Source: Aquarana catesbeiana (Eukaryota > Chordata > Amphibia > Anura > Ranidae). From it: a stretch of 64,000 nucleotides of DNA. Both the position numbers and the translations under genes were made by a program. This document shows, one piece after another, positions 43,607-54,500 of this stretch. The notes beneath the pieces were generated by a model. That model ran no database searches. It worked only from the letters and a program-made list of their open reading frames with translations, and was not told the DNA's origin. The stretch lies in NCBI RefSeq assembly GCF_042186555.1, contig NC_133324.1, positions 135,087,577 through 135,151,576 on the forward strand. Reading direction: 5' to 3'. Positions within the stretch are counted from its first letter, which is position 1. Each line of letters opens with the position of its first letter.

Positions 43607-44631
43607 TAAACTAAGAGTATATCTGTGATTAAACTACAAACAGATAATAGGAAGCGGCTAGCACATTTGTTGGTGATAAACAGTATAGAATATAAATTGC
43701 TGCGCTTCTACAATTAATAATGATCAAGTCCAATAGCCCAGTAAGGGTGATTAAAAAATCATAACATATTTATGGTAAGATAAAAACACATATGAAAAAG
43801 TCCTGTGGGTGAAAGTGCTGACAATAACGGATTGTGGTGTAATAAATTCACACATATAGCAGGGTCTTTCCAATAAAAAACTGGTAGCTCTGATAGAAGG
43901 CACAAATCCAAAGTGGAGTCTGCCACCTTAAACACCACCACCTTAAACACCACCACTCACATGCTCTTACCAGATAATGTTGACTCCCTATTACAGAGGG
44001 TCAAACACGCTTAAAAGATATCCTCAAGCAAGCTCCGAACATAGCTCCCCTCGTCAGGTGTCCCCTCAGTAAGGATTCAATTCCTAGCACCACGTCAATA
44101 AAGGATCTCCCGTGTGCAACTTGGATCCGCAATTAGATTCTCAGTCCTTAGATGTGGTGACTGCATTAGGTTATTCTCGCCTGGTGATCCAGCCAGTAAC
44201 ACACTTTCTATCTTGGGGTGGCTACACTCCACTGTATCTATGTGATCAGGGAGCAGTGCAGCCACCTTTGGACAGCGTTACTGTCAACCTGTGGAGGAGA
44301 TATATTTTAAGCGTGTTTGACCCTCTTTAATAGGGGGGTCAACATTATCTGGTAAGAGGCTGTGAATGGTGGTGTTTAAGGTTGCGGTCTCCAGTTTGGA
44401 TTTGTGCCCTCTATCAGAGCTACCAGTGTTTTTTATTGGAAAGACTCTTCTATATGTGTGAATTTATTATACCACAATCCATTAATGTCAGTACTTACAC
44501 CCACAGTTGAAGGACTTTTACATATGTGTTTTTTATCTTACTATAAATTTATTATGATTTTTTATCACCCTTATTGGGCTATTGGACTTGATCATTATTA
44601 ATTGTAGAAGCGCTGCAATTTATATTCTATA
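43607..44631. mobile_element. Snap-back retro-insertion (probably Penelope-type)
   Basis: The 16-bp direct repeat cataaaaagaaacatg flanks it, at 43591-43606 and, itself split by the LTR element, at 44632-44643 plus 52585-52588. Inside, left arm about 43684-44026 and right arm about 44292-44631 are inverted copies, with a unique spacer of about 265 bp and a one-sided tail 43607-43683. No terminal inverted repeats of a DNA transposon are present. Long flanking duplications and inverted partial copies are known for Penelope-like elements; this assignment is inference. Confidence 0.65.
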
Positions 44632-44643
44632 CATAAAAAGAAA

Positions 44644-45631
44644 TGTAGCACTGACCCCCGTAGGAGCTGCTGATTTTATTCGGGTCTTCGCCGTCACCCT
44701 CTTACCTGTATTTCCACCATATACGGGACTTAGAGTCTATATTAGGCCTTACGCTCACCAATGTAAGCACCAGTCACTTTGTTCTGTTTCCAATGCTTTA
44801 TTGCAAAACTTTTTAGGAAGTAGTAGTAAAGAGGTAGAAAAGGAGTTGCAGGAGAGTTCAAATACCTTATGCAGATCACTGAGGAATTTAAGATCCTGAA
44901 GACAAACACACCTTTCGTCTACAGATCTTTGCCCACCCGGATAGGTCTCTCTCACTGACCTAGCAGCCGGAATGGCGCACGGATGAAAAGTCTCTGCCAC
45001 AGACTTGAGAAGAACAAAATGGTTGTATGATCCTCTGCCACAGGACGTAGTATTAGATGAACAATCCTCTGCCACAAGATTTAATATTAGATGAACAGCA
45101 ACGTGGTACCAGAACCTTTAAGCCGACCCGGCAGTACTGTGCGGTAGGTTAGTTAGGATGCATCAATCTTTCAATTGCTTGGCTTCTTCCTGCAGGACAG
45201 ACAGCACAGGACTACCTCTAAACCAACAGGCCCCAGACGACTTCTGGGCCTACTTGTAGTAACGTAGCCTCGGGCCAGCATGGTCCCAAGACAGGAAAGA
45301 AGTTGTCATATACCTTAGGCCAGGAGGGCCAGGAGGTAAAAGAGAACCAAAAATGGCGTCTCCCCCTTAAGTACTCTTTCCCGGAATGCACAGCGGTGGA
45401 CCACCTCTGCTGAGAGAAAGAAGAGCACTCAATACACTTCAGCCTGTTGCTTTTCAACACCGGCCTGTGGTGACAACGACACCTACAGACAACAATGTGG
45501 AACTACACGCAACACAGCCAATGCTGGAACAGAAGCTAATTTAGCCATAGATTAAATCTGAACTATATACAGAACAGATAACCCCCTACATTTACATGCA
45601 AGCGCCTGATCAACAGGAGCAGGGTGCTACA
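44644..45631 (-). repeat. LTR, left copy (3' LTR)
   Basis: 988 bp, uninterrupted. A minus-strand AATAAA at about 44797-44802 lies where an LTR poly(A) signal should be. Compared with the right copy it has an extra stretch (about 44910-44945) and lacks one of some 80 bases. Confidence 0.88.
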
Positions 45632-45646
45632 TACTCCCCCCACTAT
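45632..45646 (-). promoter_or_regulatory. Polypurine tract
   Basis: On the minus strand agtggggggagta directly precedes the TG of the left LTR. This is the expected plus-strand primer site. Confidence 0.7.
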
Positions 45647-46181
45647 AAAAGACGGTGTTCTCAACGTCTGCAAAAAAAAAAAAAATGACTCTTAAGCCTG
45701 AGAGTAGGTATCTGAACCCAAACTTGGATAGGAAAGAAGAAAGACAGTAAAGAAATATGTTATAATTTCAAACATTAATCAACATATTCACATCAGTCAT
45801 GTTACAGGAACCTCACTAACTGTCCCATGCTAGCAGCTTAATAGAAGATCTTTTGTTACCTGAAAAACAAAGTCATACATACAGAAATCATATAACAATG
45901 TTACTCATCAATTTTATGAGCAAAGCCTCACTCCCAAGAGAATGAAACTTTCTTCCTCACATTTTCCTTTTACTGTATAATGAACCAAAAGTAAATTAAA
46001 AGTCCATCCCTATCTCTGGGCGAATCCCACCACTTAGCGGCAGAAATCTGACATGGCAAAGAGTCTTTGGGTATATGAAACCTCTTGACCATGAAGTTCT
46101 CACCAACCCTGACACTATCTAACTATATACCCCAAAGTTCTCTTTTCTTTGCAAAGTAGAAACAACAGTCCCTTTGCATAA
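45647..46181. other. LTR element, non-coding 3' internal part
   Basis: Lies between the last reading frame and the polypurine tract. AT-rich, no open frame of note, an A run near 45672-45684. Confidence 0.6.
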
Positions 46182-46802
46182 TCACCAATAGAACCGGGGT
46201 TCTGGCAGAGTCAGTTTCTTCCCCTGTTTATCCACAGTGGTGATGAAATAAACAATGTCATCTTTTCCAGGTCTGCAAATGACCACTTTGTCAACATAGA
46301 TGTGCCGACCGTAATTCCAATGTAGCAAACACCCATTGAACCATTCATCCATGATAGCAGGATAACCAGCTCTCCGGAAAGGTTTTGGCACACACAAATA
46401 GTCCCAGACAGCTTCACGGTACCACTGCTCTCAATTAGCCTCAATTTCCTGCATAACTTCTTGAGTAACGTAAGGAAATTCCAGACCATACTCTGTGGCA
46501 ACTCGTTTGGTGAGCACTCTTTGTAATCGGACAAGTCTAGGTAAAGCTCTGGTTTTTCCCAGACCAGGAGGCACACAAGAATTAGGAGATTTGCGCACCA
46601 TAGATCCGATGGGCATCGGTTCAGACTCAAACGAACCAGTAACTTTAGACAATGTCTCTTTGGTAGTGCTGTGCGGCTCCACACTAGGTGATGTCTTCCC
46701 AGAATCCATGGCTATCCATTCCCAGAAAGTAAAGGCAGAAGCGATATCTTCACCCTGGGCCCACAATAATTCCTGTGACATTTGTCTCAAACAAATCATC
46801 AC
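46182..46802 (-). pseudogene. Unrecognised LTR-element protein, second part
   Basis: One frame runs from 46802 to 46182 with a single TGA at 46430-46428 (between EIEAN and EQWYREAVWDYLC). Visible features are a Trp-rich start (SQELLWAQGED, FTFWEWIAM), a Pro/Arg middle, and a C-terminal part with DEWFNGCLLHWNYGRHIYV. I do not recognise a family; gag or an accessory protein are possible. It overlaps the frame 47475-46750 by about 50 bases in a different phase, which may mark a frameshift mutation. Confidence 0.5.
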
Positions 46803-47475
46803 CAGAGATTTCTGACAGAGAATCTATCTCCGAGTCTCTCAACTCCTCTGCAGGCAAATATTTACAGACAGTCCCAGATATGGTCCCCCTTGATCTCTCA
46901 CCCGTTCCTGTCGTGGACTTTTCTGGATCCATGCTCTCCTCTGGCTCCGTTCCATGTAGTCTTTGGGGTAAGCCTCGACCGTGGCCACGGGAAGCCTTCA
47001 CATATCCCACCTTCCTCTGGAGAGCGGGAACAGGTGTAATAGAAGCAGAAGCAAGGCTGATATCCGCTGATGAAGCAGTAACAGCGACATCTCCCTCAGG
47101 AACACTCACTGTAGCAGATGGGACAAGGGCCTGTTGCTCCCCAGCAGTAATGGCAGTAGTTTCCGCCGTAGCGATCCCTGTAGCCCAGTCCACTCGGTAA
47201 GCACAGGGTGACATTGTAGGTTGCTCCACAGCGAATAGGTATTCTCTGCACTGCAAACATCGGACAAATGGACGGAGATATATGGCCAGTCCCTCACACT
47301 TATGGCAAAGCACGCCCAGCCCTTCAATATCTCCAACAGTGTACAATACAAACCGCCCCTGCGGCTTCAAGCGGATGCCGGTATGCGTCAGCAGGATTCC
47401 CGTTAGCATAGCACCTGCAGCGGTAGAGAATATCTTGAACCCCATAGCCGACGGCATCGATGAAAAAGAAGACAT
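46750..47475 (-). pseudogene. Unrecognised LTR-element protein, first part (gag position)
   Basis: 241 residues. Residues about 10-35 are hydrophobic (FKIFSTAAGAMLTGILL). Two Cys pairs follow, VLCHKCEGLAIYL and VRCLQCREYLF, spaced like a zinc ribbon rather than a retroviral CCHC knuckle. The second half is Ala/Thr/Ser-rich and then acidic (DSEIDSLSEISGDDLFE). No capsid or pol motif is seen. Its place right after the leader is the gag position, but the function is unknown. Confidence 0.5.
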
Positions 47476-47769
47476 GGCTGCACTCTGATCCTCTAAGTAT
47501 GATCACGAGGCCTCTCTTCTTCTTTGGCGCCAGACACACACACACGTGTCTCACGCAGCAGTAAGCAGGTGTAGCTCCTCCCACTTGCTGCTCTGATCAC
47601 GTAGCTCCCGGGCTTTTACTTCTCCACCCGCAGCCTACGCAGTCAGAAATGTGATCTTGCAATTTATCCCTTCTTTTTACTGGAGAAAGTGACAAAGTCC
47701 AGAAACCCCTCTTTTAGCATAGACTCTCGGTGAAATACTTCTCATAGTTGCAAGGGGTAACGGCAAATA
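47476..47769 (-). other. LTR element leader region
   Basis: Sequence between the primer-binding site and the first long frame, with no supported gene. A short shadow frame (47584-47324) has no recognisable content. Confidence 0.5.
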
Positions 47770-47788
47770 ATCCCGGACGACGCCCCCA
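47770..47788 (-). promoter_or_regulatory. Primer-binding site, tRNA-Pro-like
   Basis: On the minus strand tgggggcgtcgtccgggat lies two bases after the LTR. It matches the 18-base complement of the tRNA-Pro 3' end used by many gammaretroviruses except for one extra G. Confidence 0.7.
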
Positions 47789-50264
47789 CATGTAGCACTG
47801 ACCCCCGTAGGAGCTGCTGATTTTATTTGGGTCTTCGCCATCACCCTCTTACCTGTATTTCCACCATATACGGGACTTTACGGGAGTCTATATTAGGCCT
47901 TACGCTCACCAATGTAAGCACCAGTCACTTTGTTCTGTTTCCAATGCTTTATTGCAAAACTTTTTAGGAAGTAGTAGTAAAGAGGTAGGAAAGGAGTTGC
48001 AGTAGAGTTCAAATACCTTATGCAGATCACTGAGGAATTTAAGATCCTGAAGACAAACACACCTTAGGTCTCTCTCACTGACCTAGCAGCCGGAATGGCG
48101 CACGGATGAAAAGTCTCTGCCACAGACTTGAGAAGAACAAAATGGTAGTACGATCCTCTGCCACAGGACGTAGTATTAGATGAACAATCCTCTGCCACAG
48201 GATTTAATATTAGATGAACAGCAACACAGTACCAGAACCTTTAAGCTGACCTGGCAGTACTGTGCGGTAGGTTAGCTAGGATGCATCCTCCAATTGAGTC
48301 ACCAGGTTCTTCCTGAGATACCAGCCTTTCGCACGGTCCTCTCCAAGATGAGTCCTCCCCTGGATCTTTCAATTGCTTGGCTTCTTCCCGCAGGACAGAC
48401 AGCACAGGACCACCTCTAAACCAACAGGCCCCAGACGACCTCTTGGTCTACTTGTAGCAACGCAGCCTCGGGCCAGCATGGTCCCAAGACAGGAAAGAAG
48501 TTGTCACATACCTTAGGCCAGGAGGGTCAGGAAGTAAAAGAGAACCAAAAATGGCGTCTGCCCCTTAACCACTTCAGCCCCGGAAGGATTTACCCCCTTC
48601 CTGACCAGAGCACTTTTTACAATTTGGCACTGCGTCGCTTTAACTGCTAATTGCGTGGTCATGCAATGCTGTACCCAAACAAAATTTGCGTCCTTTTCTT
48701 CCCACAAATAGAGCTTTCTTTTGATGTTATTTGATCACCTCTGCGGTTTTTATTTTTTGCGCTATAAACGGAAAAAGACCGAAAATTTTGAAAAAAAATG
48801 ACATTTTCTACTTTTTGTTTTTAAAAAAAACCCAATAAACTCAATTTTAGTCATACATTTAGGCCAAAATGTATTCAGCCACATATCTTTGGTAAAAAAA
48901 TGTCAATAAGCGTATATTTATTGGTTTGCGCAAAAGTTATAGCGTCTACAAACTAGGGTACATTTTCTGAAATTTACACAGTTTTTAGTTTATGACTGCC
49001 TATGTCATTTCTTGAGGTGCTAAAATGGCAGGACAGTGCAAAACCCCCCCAAATGACCCCATTTTGGAAAGTAGACACCCCAAGGAAAATGCTGAGAGGC
49101 ATGTTGAGCCCATTGAATATTATTTTTTTGTCCCAAGTGATTGAATAATGACAAAAAAAAAAAAAAAATTTTACAAAAAGTTGTCACTAAATGATATATT
49201 GCTCACACAGGCCATGGGCATATGTGGAATTGCACCCCAAAATACATTCAGCTGCTTCTCCTGAGTATGGGGATACCACATGTGTGGGACTTTTTGGGAA
49301 CCTATCCGCGTACGGGGCCCCGAAAACCAATCACCGCCTTCAGGATTTCTAAGGGTGTAAATTTTTGATTTCACTCTTCACTGCCTATCACAGTTTCGGA
49401 GGCCATGGAATAACCATAGTACCTGTCACTACCTATGATAGCAATAGGTAGTGACAGGTACTCTTTTTTGAAAAAATTGGGGTCTATTAGACCCTAGATC
49501 TCTCCTCTGCCCTCAAAGCATCTGACCACACCAAGATCGGTGTGATAAAATGCTTTCCCAATTTCCCAATGGTGCTATTTACATCCGGCGAAATCTAAGT
49601 CATGAAATGCTCCTAGCTTCCGGTTTCTTAGGCCATAGAGATGTTTGGAGCCACTCTGGTCTCTGATCAGCTCTATGGTCAGCTGGCTGAATCACCGGCT
49701 GCATTCTCAGGTTCCCTGTTGAGACAGGAGAGCCAGAGAAAAACACGGAAGACGGTGGGGGGCATTCCCTCCCACTGCTTGTATAAAGCAGTCTAGAGGC
49801 TAATTAGCTGCTAGGATTGCTTTTACATGAAAGCCGACCGCTGGCTGAAAAGAATGATACCAAGATGATACCTAAACCTGCAGGCATCATTCTGGTATAA
49901 CCACTCAAAGTTGTGAATTGCGTACCTGAAGACAAAAAAATGGTTAACAATAAAACACAGTAAACAGTAAAGTATAAATAATTACATACCTGAAAAGTAA
50001 ACATGATAAAACATAATAACAATAAAACATTGCAGAATAGAATACAGTAAAAAAGAGCAGAACAATAGAGAGAGAGAGAATAAAAAGACAACTATTTTTT
50101 TTTATTTTATATATTTTTTTGTGTTTTTTTTTTTTTTTTACACTTTTTTTTGTAACTAACTTTTATAACTGTAACTGGTTCCAGGTTCGGGTCTCTCAAA
50201 ATGCGATGGCATCTTGGGAGACCCTGTGAAAGTGTGTCTAGTCTGTGCAATGCTGTACCCTACG

Positions 50265-50725
50265 CTAATACTCAACTAGTGAATGGTAGCGTTCAAAACA
50301 TTCACCAATGCAAAGACCAGGATTATCAGGACAGGAGGGACAATAATAGCGGGTCTCACGCCTATATCCGCGCTTGCTGCAGACACGACACCTTTTTTTG
50401 GGGGGGGGGTTCGTTGGGTAGGGGTACTCGGGAGGACATAAAAATGCCTCTCATGCAGCCGACTGCATTTGGTTGGGGATGTGAATGGGGGAAGTACGGG
50501 TGCTGCAGAAGTGGTGGGTTCCCAATTAGGATAGGCGAATGCAGTAGGAAGGGCACTATGGGCATGACGGGCCTGTGTTTGTCTTCTTGGTGGCAGCGGG
50601 ACACTACTTGTGCTTGCCACCTCACCAGCTTGAACTGCATTTATGGGACTCACCACGTCACCAAGTGTTACTGCAGTGCTGGTTTGACTACGACCGGTGT
50701 GTACTAGGCTGCTGGTGCTTGCCAC
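50265..50725 (-). pseudogene. piggyBac transposase C-terminal fragment
   Basis: On the minus strand the final exon-like stretch reads RLHERHFYVLPSTPTQ, then (after a slip in the homopolymer at about 50397) CRVCSKRGYRRETRYYC, then CPSCPDNPGLCIGECFERYH, ending in a TAG at 50267-50265. The Cys pattern C-x2-C ... C-x2-C ... C-x3-C-x3-H is the C-terminal zinc-binding domain of piggyBac transposases, which binds the terminal repeats. The DDD catalytic core is absent. Confidence 0.85.
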
Positions 50726-51430
50726 TTCACCAAAACTCTACCAAAAAAAACTGTTAGCGATCGCAGGGATCAGGCCTGACTCTGCGAACGCTGCAGTTAT
50801 GCGTTTAGTGTTTTGTAAGTGACAGTGATCGATCGATACTGCACTTGGGTGGGCTGGGCTGGGCCGGGCGGAGGGGCAATACGCAGGTGCTAGCAGGTAT
50901 CTGGGCTGATCCCGCTAACACTGCATTTTTGGGAACCCTAAACTGCTGGGGACGCTAGTATAGATCTGTTTGGATCAGATATTGATCTGTTCAGATACTA
51001 TACCACTAAGGGAGGTGTACGGTGCATGCATGGGTGTTAGTGGTACTGGCGCTAACCTGACGCTGCTTGGGGCTAGTGCTTGCCAGTTCACCAAAACGCT
51101 ACCAAAAAAACTGTTAGTGATCGCAGGGATCAGGCCTGACTCTGCGAACGCTGCAGTTATGCGTTTAGTGTTTTGTAAGTGACAGTGATCGATCCATACT
51201 GCACTTGGGTGGGCTGGGCTGGGCCGGGCCGGGCGGAGGGGCAAAACGCAGGTGCTAGCAGGTATCTGGGCTGATCCCGCTAACACTGCGTTTTTGGGAA
51301 CCCTAAACTGCTGGGGACGCTATTATAGATCTGATCGGATCAGATATCGATCCGTTCAGATACTATACCACTAAGGGAGGTGTATGGTGCGTGCGTGGGT
51401 GTTAGCGGTACTGGCGCTAATCTGACGTTG
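50707..51430. repeat. Two tandem copies of a ~0.36-kb unit
   Basis: Unit 1 about 50707-51066, unit 2 about 51067-51430. Both contain gatcgcagggatcaggcctg, tgggctgggctgggcc and gaaccctaaactgctgggg. They are over 90 percent identical by eye, so the duplication is younger than the other decay. Confidence 0.85.
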
Positions 51431-51889
51431 CCTGGGGTGACGCATATCACTGCCAGGCGATCAGGGGGCTAAACCTTTATTAGGTAATAAACAGCGGCTG
51501 TCCTGACACTATAAAAAATAAATGAACTAACCAGCGTCACCCGTAAAGGTTATACGGTGATCACTGGTGAAAGCGTTAACTAGGGGGCAATCAAGGGGTT
51601 AAAACCTTTATTAGGTAGTATATGGGGTCCCTGTCGCTATAAAACGCTGACGGCGAACCTAAATATTTACCTCACTAACTAGCGTCACCAGTGATCAGAA
51701 AAATGATCGCTTAGTGACACTGGCGACGGGGGGTGATCAAGGGGTTAAAACTTTATTAGGGGGGGTTAGGGGGGTATCCTAGACCTAAAGGGGGCTAACC
51801 CTAACTGCCCTACCACACTAACTGTCACAAAGTGACACCAATGCAGTAATCAGAAAAAAAAAAAAACTGCTTGGTGTCAGTGTAACGGG

Positions 51890-51930
51890 GGGGGGGGGGG
51901 GGGGTGATCGGGGGGTGATCGGGGGGGGGG
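51890..51930. repeat. G-rich tract
   Basis: Long G runs separated by tgatc, on the plus strand. Confidence 0.8.
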
Positions 51931-52639
51931 GATCAGGGGTGTAATGTGTGCCTGGCATGTTCTACTGTGTGTGTGTTGTGTACTCACTGTGAAGTCTTCT
52001 CCCCTCGGCGCCGGAACGGAAAATACAGAGCCGAGGAGAGATGACATCATTTCCTTTGCTGCTGTTTAGCATACAGCAGCAGAGGAAGAATCCAATTGGC
52101 TGGGAGCGATCGCGAGGAGGGGGGGCACGAATGGATGGTCTCCCCCTCGCTTCTCATCGCTCCCAGACACAAGCCAACCGCCTCGGGCACCGGGGGGTGT
52201 CCGATCTGACCCCCCGCCCGCGGGAGGCAGATCACGTACAGGTACGTGATTCTGCCTGCCCATGCCATTCTGCCGACATACATCGGCGTGAGGCGGTCAG
52301 CAAGTGGTTAAGTACTCTTTCCCGGAATGCACAGCGGTGGACCACCTCTGCTGAGTTACTTCTGAGAAAGAAGAGCACTCAATACACTTCAGCCTATTGC
52401 TTTTCAACACCGGCCTGTGGTGACAACGACACCTACAGAAAACAATGTGGAACTACACGCAATACAGCCAATGCTGGAACAGAAGCTAATTTAACCATAG
52501 ATTAAATCTGAACTATATACAGAACAGATAACCCCTAAATTTACATGCAAGCTCCTGATCAACAGGAGCAGGGTGCTACAGAAACATGGCAGCAATTAAA
52601 CAAATGAAATGACCCCTGTTCAAAAGTCTTCATACCCAT

Positions 52640-53590
52640 AGTTCCTAATACTGTGTGTTGCCACCTTTAGCAATAATGACAGCATGGAGTCTTTTGTAAT
52701 AATTGTCTATGAGGCTCCGAATTCTTGCAGGTGGTATAGCTGCCCATTTGTCTTGGCAAAATGCCCCCAGGTCATGCAAAGTCTTTGGTTGTCTTGCATG
52801 AACCACACATTTGAGATCTCCCCAGAGTGGCTTGATGATATTAAAGTCAGGAGACTGTGATGGCCATTGGCCACTCCAGAACCTTCACCTTTTCCTGCTG
52901 TAACCACTGGAGGGTCAACCTGGCCTTGTGGTTAGGTTCATTGTCACGCTGGAAAGTCCAAGAGCGTCCCATGTGCAGCTTTTGTGCAGAAGAATGCAAA
53001 TTATCTGCCAGTATTTTTTGATAACATGCTGCATTCATCTTCCCATCAATTTTCACAAGATTGCCCGTGTCTTTAGAGCTCACACACCCCCAAAACATCA
53101 GTGAGCCACTACCATGCATCACAGTGGGGATGGTATTCTTGTTGCTATAGGCTTTGTTGACCCCTCTCCGAAAATAACACCTATAGTTGTGACCAAGCTC
53201 AATTTTGGTCCCGTTACTCCAGATTACAGTGTTCCAGAAGCTGTGAAGTGTGTCAAGGTGTTGACGGCCATATTGTAATCTGACTTTTTTGTGGCATTGG
53301 CGCAGTAAAAGCTTCTTTCTGGCAACTCAACCATGCAGCTCATTTTTGTTCAAATATTGTCATATTGTGCTTCTTGAAACAACCACACCGTCTTTTTCCA
53401 GAGTAGCCTGCATTTCTCCTGTAGGTTTTTCTTTGTATCCCGAAAAATTCTTCTGGCAGTTGTGGCTGCAATCTTTCTTGGTCTACCTGACCTTGGCTTT
53501 GTATCAACAGATCCCTGAATTTTCCATTTCTTAATACGTGATTGAACAGCACTGACTGGCATATTCAAGACTTTTGATATTTTTTTATGT
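52640..53590 (-). pseudogene. Tc1 transposase, broken
   Basis: Minus-strand pieces show the DNA-binding region MPVSAVQSRIKKWKIQGSVD and SGRPRKIAATTARRI (53568-53430), and the catalytic part GSGSLMFWGCVSSKDTGNLV, then RSWTFQRDNEPNHKARLTLQ with the second catalytic Asp (about 52925-52960). The DPNHK motif is altered from the family's DPKH, and the block around the third acidic residue is missing or scrambled near 52850. At least four frameshifts are present. Confidence 0.85.
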
Positions 53591-54032
53591 TCTTTTTCAT
53601 CTTATTAAAGTTCCATTACCTTATTACTCAGGTCTCTATACTCTACAGTTCTTTTCTGCTCTCCATGGCTCAGTATGTAGCCTGCTCAGTACATCCATTT
53701 GAGAGCTAACAAACACATTGACTGCTTATACACAGACACTAATTGCAATTTAGAAAGCATGATCAGGGACAATTTGGTTGATTTTTGTTATAATTATGAT
53801 TTAAAAAGCCAAACAACTATGTGATAATAAATGGCTTCATATGATCACTATCCTTAATCAAAAGACATTTTTTAGCATGATTGGTCATATTATTTCAATA
53901 TCAATGCCAACATTTCAAGTTTTCTGCCAAGGTATGCAGACTTCTGAGCATAATTGTATGTGTTTGATGAGGGCGTTAAAGTCCACCCTCTTTGCCACCG
54001 GACATATACCTTGCGAGGGAGCAAGAGGTTAA

Positions 54033-54487
54033 GATAGCTAATAAAAGCTGAATTCAGAAAGCTAACATATCAGAATAAGGATCCTTATTTTCAAAAAGGT
54101 GGTAGTTATTGCAGCAATAAGATTTAGATGATACGGTCACATGGCTAAAATAATGATTCATAACCTGCTGTAAAAGTGTTGTGCATTGAGCCTGAGATGT
54201 GTGAAAGAAACGGAACAGCACTGAAATTTTGACAACAGGTATTTTTGCACTTATCAGACAGATATAATGAAAATGCTACAAGGGTAATCTTTATAATAAT
54301 ATAATAAAGTTGATCAGCAGGTGGCGCCACAACTCTCAGTAGAGGCACTGAACTGCAGGCAAACTGCTACACACAGATGAAATACATACAGTACTGTATA
54401 TGGGATTAGTTTTACCTGCCAAAGTTTTCTGTCCATCCTGTTCTAAGATTTACACAGCCCCATCACACAGCACAGCTCTGTATGGCT
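54033..54487. other. No recognised gene or element
   Basis: Short non-coding stretch between the nest and the second snap-back insertion. Confidence 0.5.
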
Positions 54488-54500
54488 ATTTATGAAACCT

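Larger units (their letters stand above)
48565..52311 (-). mobile_element. piggyBac element, 3.7 kb, transposase core deleted
   Basis: TTAA at 48565-48568 and 52308-52311. Left end ccacttcagccccggaagga, right end (inverted) ccacttgctgaccgcctcac. It shares both ends with the MITE at 31451. The only coding remnant is the transposase C-terminus on the minus strand. Two copies of a 0.36-kb unit lie in the middle, and G runs occur near 50399-50410, 51885-51905 and 51920-51930. It sits in the 5' LTR of the retrovirus-like element. Confidence 0.88.
44644..52580 (-). mobile_element. Retrovirus-like LTR element without pol
   Basis: Two LTRs begin tgtagcac and end gtgctaca, with a GAAA duplication at 44640-44643 and 52581-52584. 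On the minus strand, the primer-binding site (about 47770-47788) follows the right LTR and a polypurine tract (about 45633-45645) precedes the left one, so transcription runs from right to left. Only about 2.16 kb lies between the LTRs and it encodes a gag-position protein but no protease, RT or integrase. It is either a deletion derivative or a non-autonomous family. The 4-bp duplication fits a retrovirus-like integrase. Confidence 0.85.
47791..52580 (-). repeat. LTR, right copy (5' LTR), split by piggyBac
   Basis: Starts tgtagcactgacccccgtag and ends gggtgctaca. After removing 48569-52311 it is about 1,047 bp. At the split, the other LTR reads ccccttaagtactctttcc without interruption (near 45375), which proves the order of insertion. 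Confidence 0.88.
43429..53958 (-). mobile_element. Tc1-like transposon split by later insertions
   Basis: The left end (tataaagttctcaaatgttt then gcatacccttag) and the inverted right end (acaattatgctcagaagtct then gcataccttgg) match each other. The transposase lies at 52640-53590 on the minus strand. Without the material at 43607-52588 the element is about 1.5 kb, normal for Tc1. The sequence ...cataaaaagaaacatg is continued by gcagcaattaaac on the other side of the insert. Confidence 0.85.
43183..54032. mobile_element. TTAA-flanked element, outermost shell of a five-level nest
   Basis: TTAA at 43183-43186 and 54029-54032. Left end cccctttccgcacagc, right end (inverted) cctcttgctccctcgc. Its own sequence is only about 240 bp on the left and 75 bp on the right; the rest is the Tc1 element and its contents. 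The duplication fits piggyBac or a similar superfamily; it is a different family from the ccactt elements. Confidence 0.65.

Noticed and set aside
46495..47200. Plus-strand frames across the LTR element interior
   Set aside because: They oppose the minus-strand frames that are in line with the LTRs, primer site and polypurine tract.
50975..51286. Minus-strand frame of 103 codons in the piggyBac element
   Set aside because: It covers the tandem 0.36-kb unit and shows no transposase motif.
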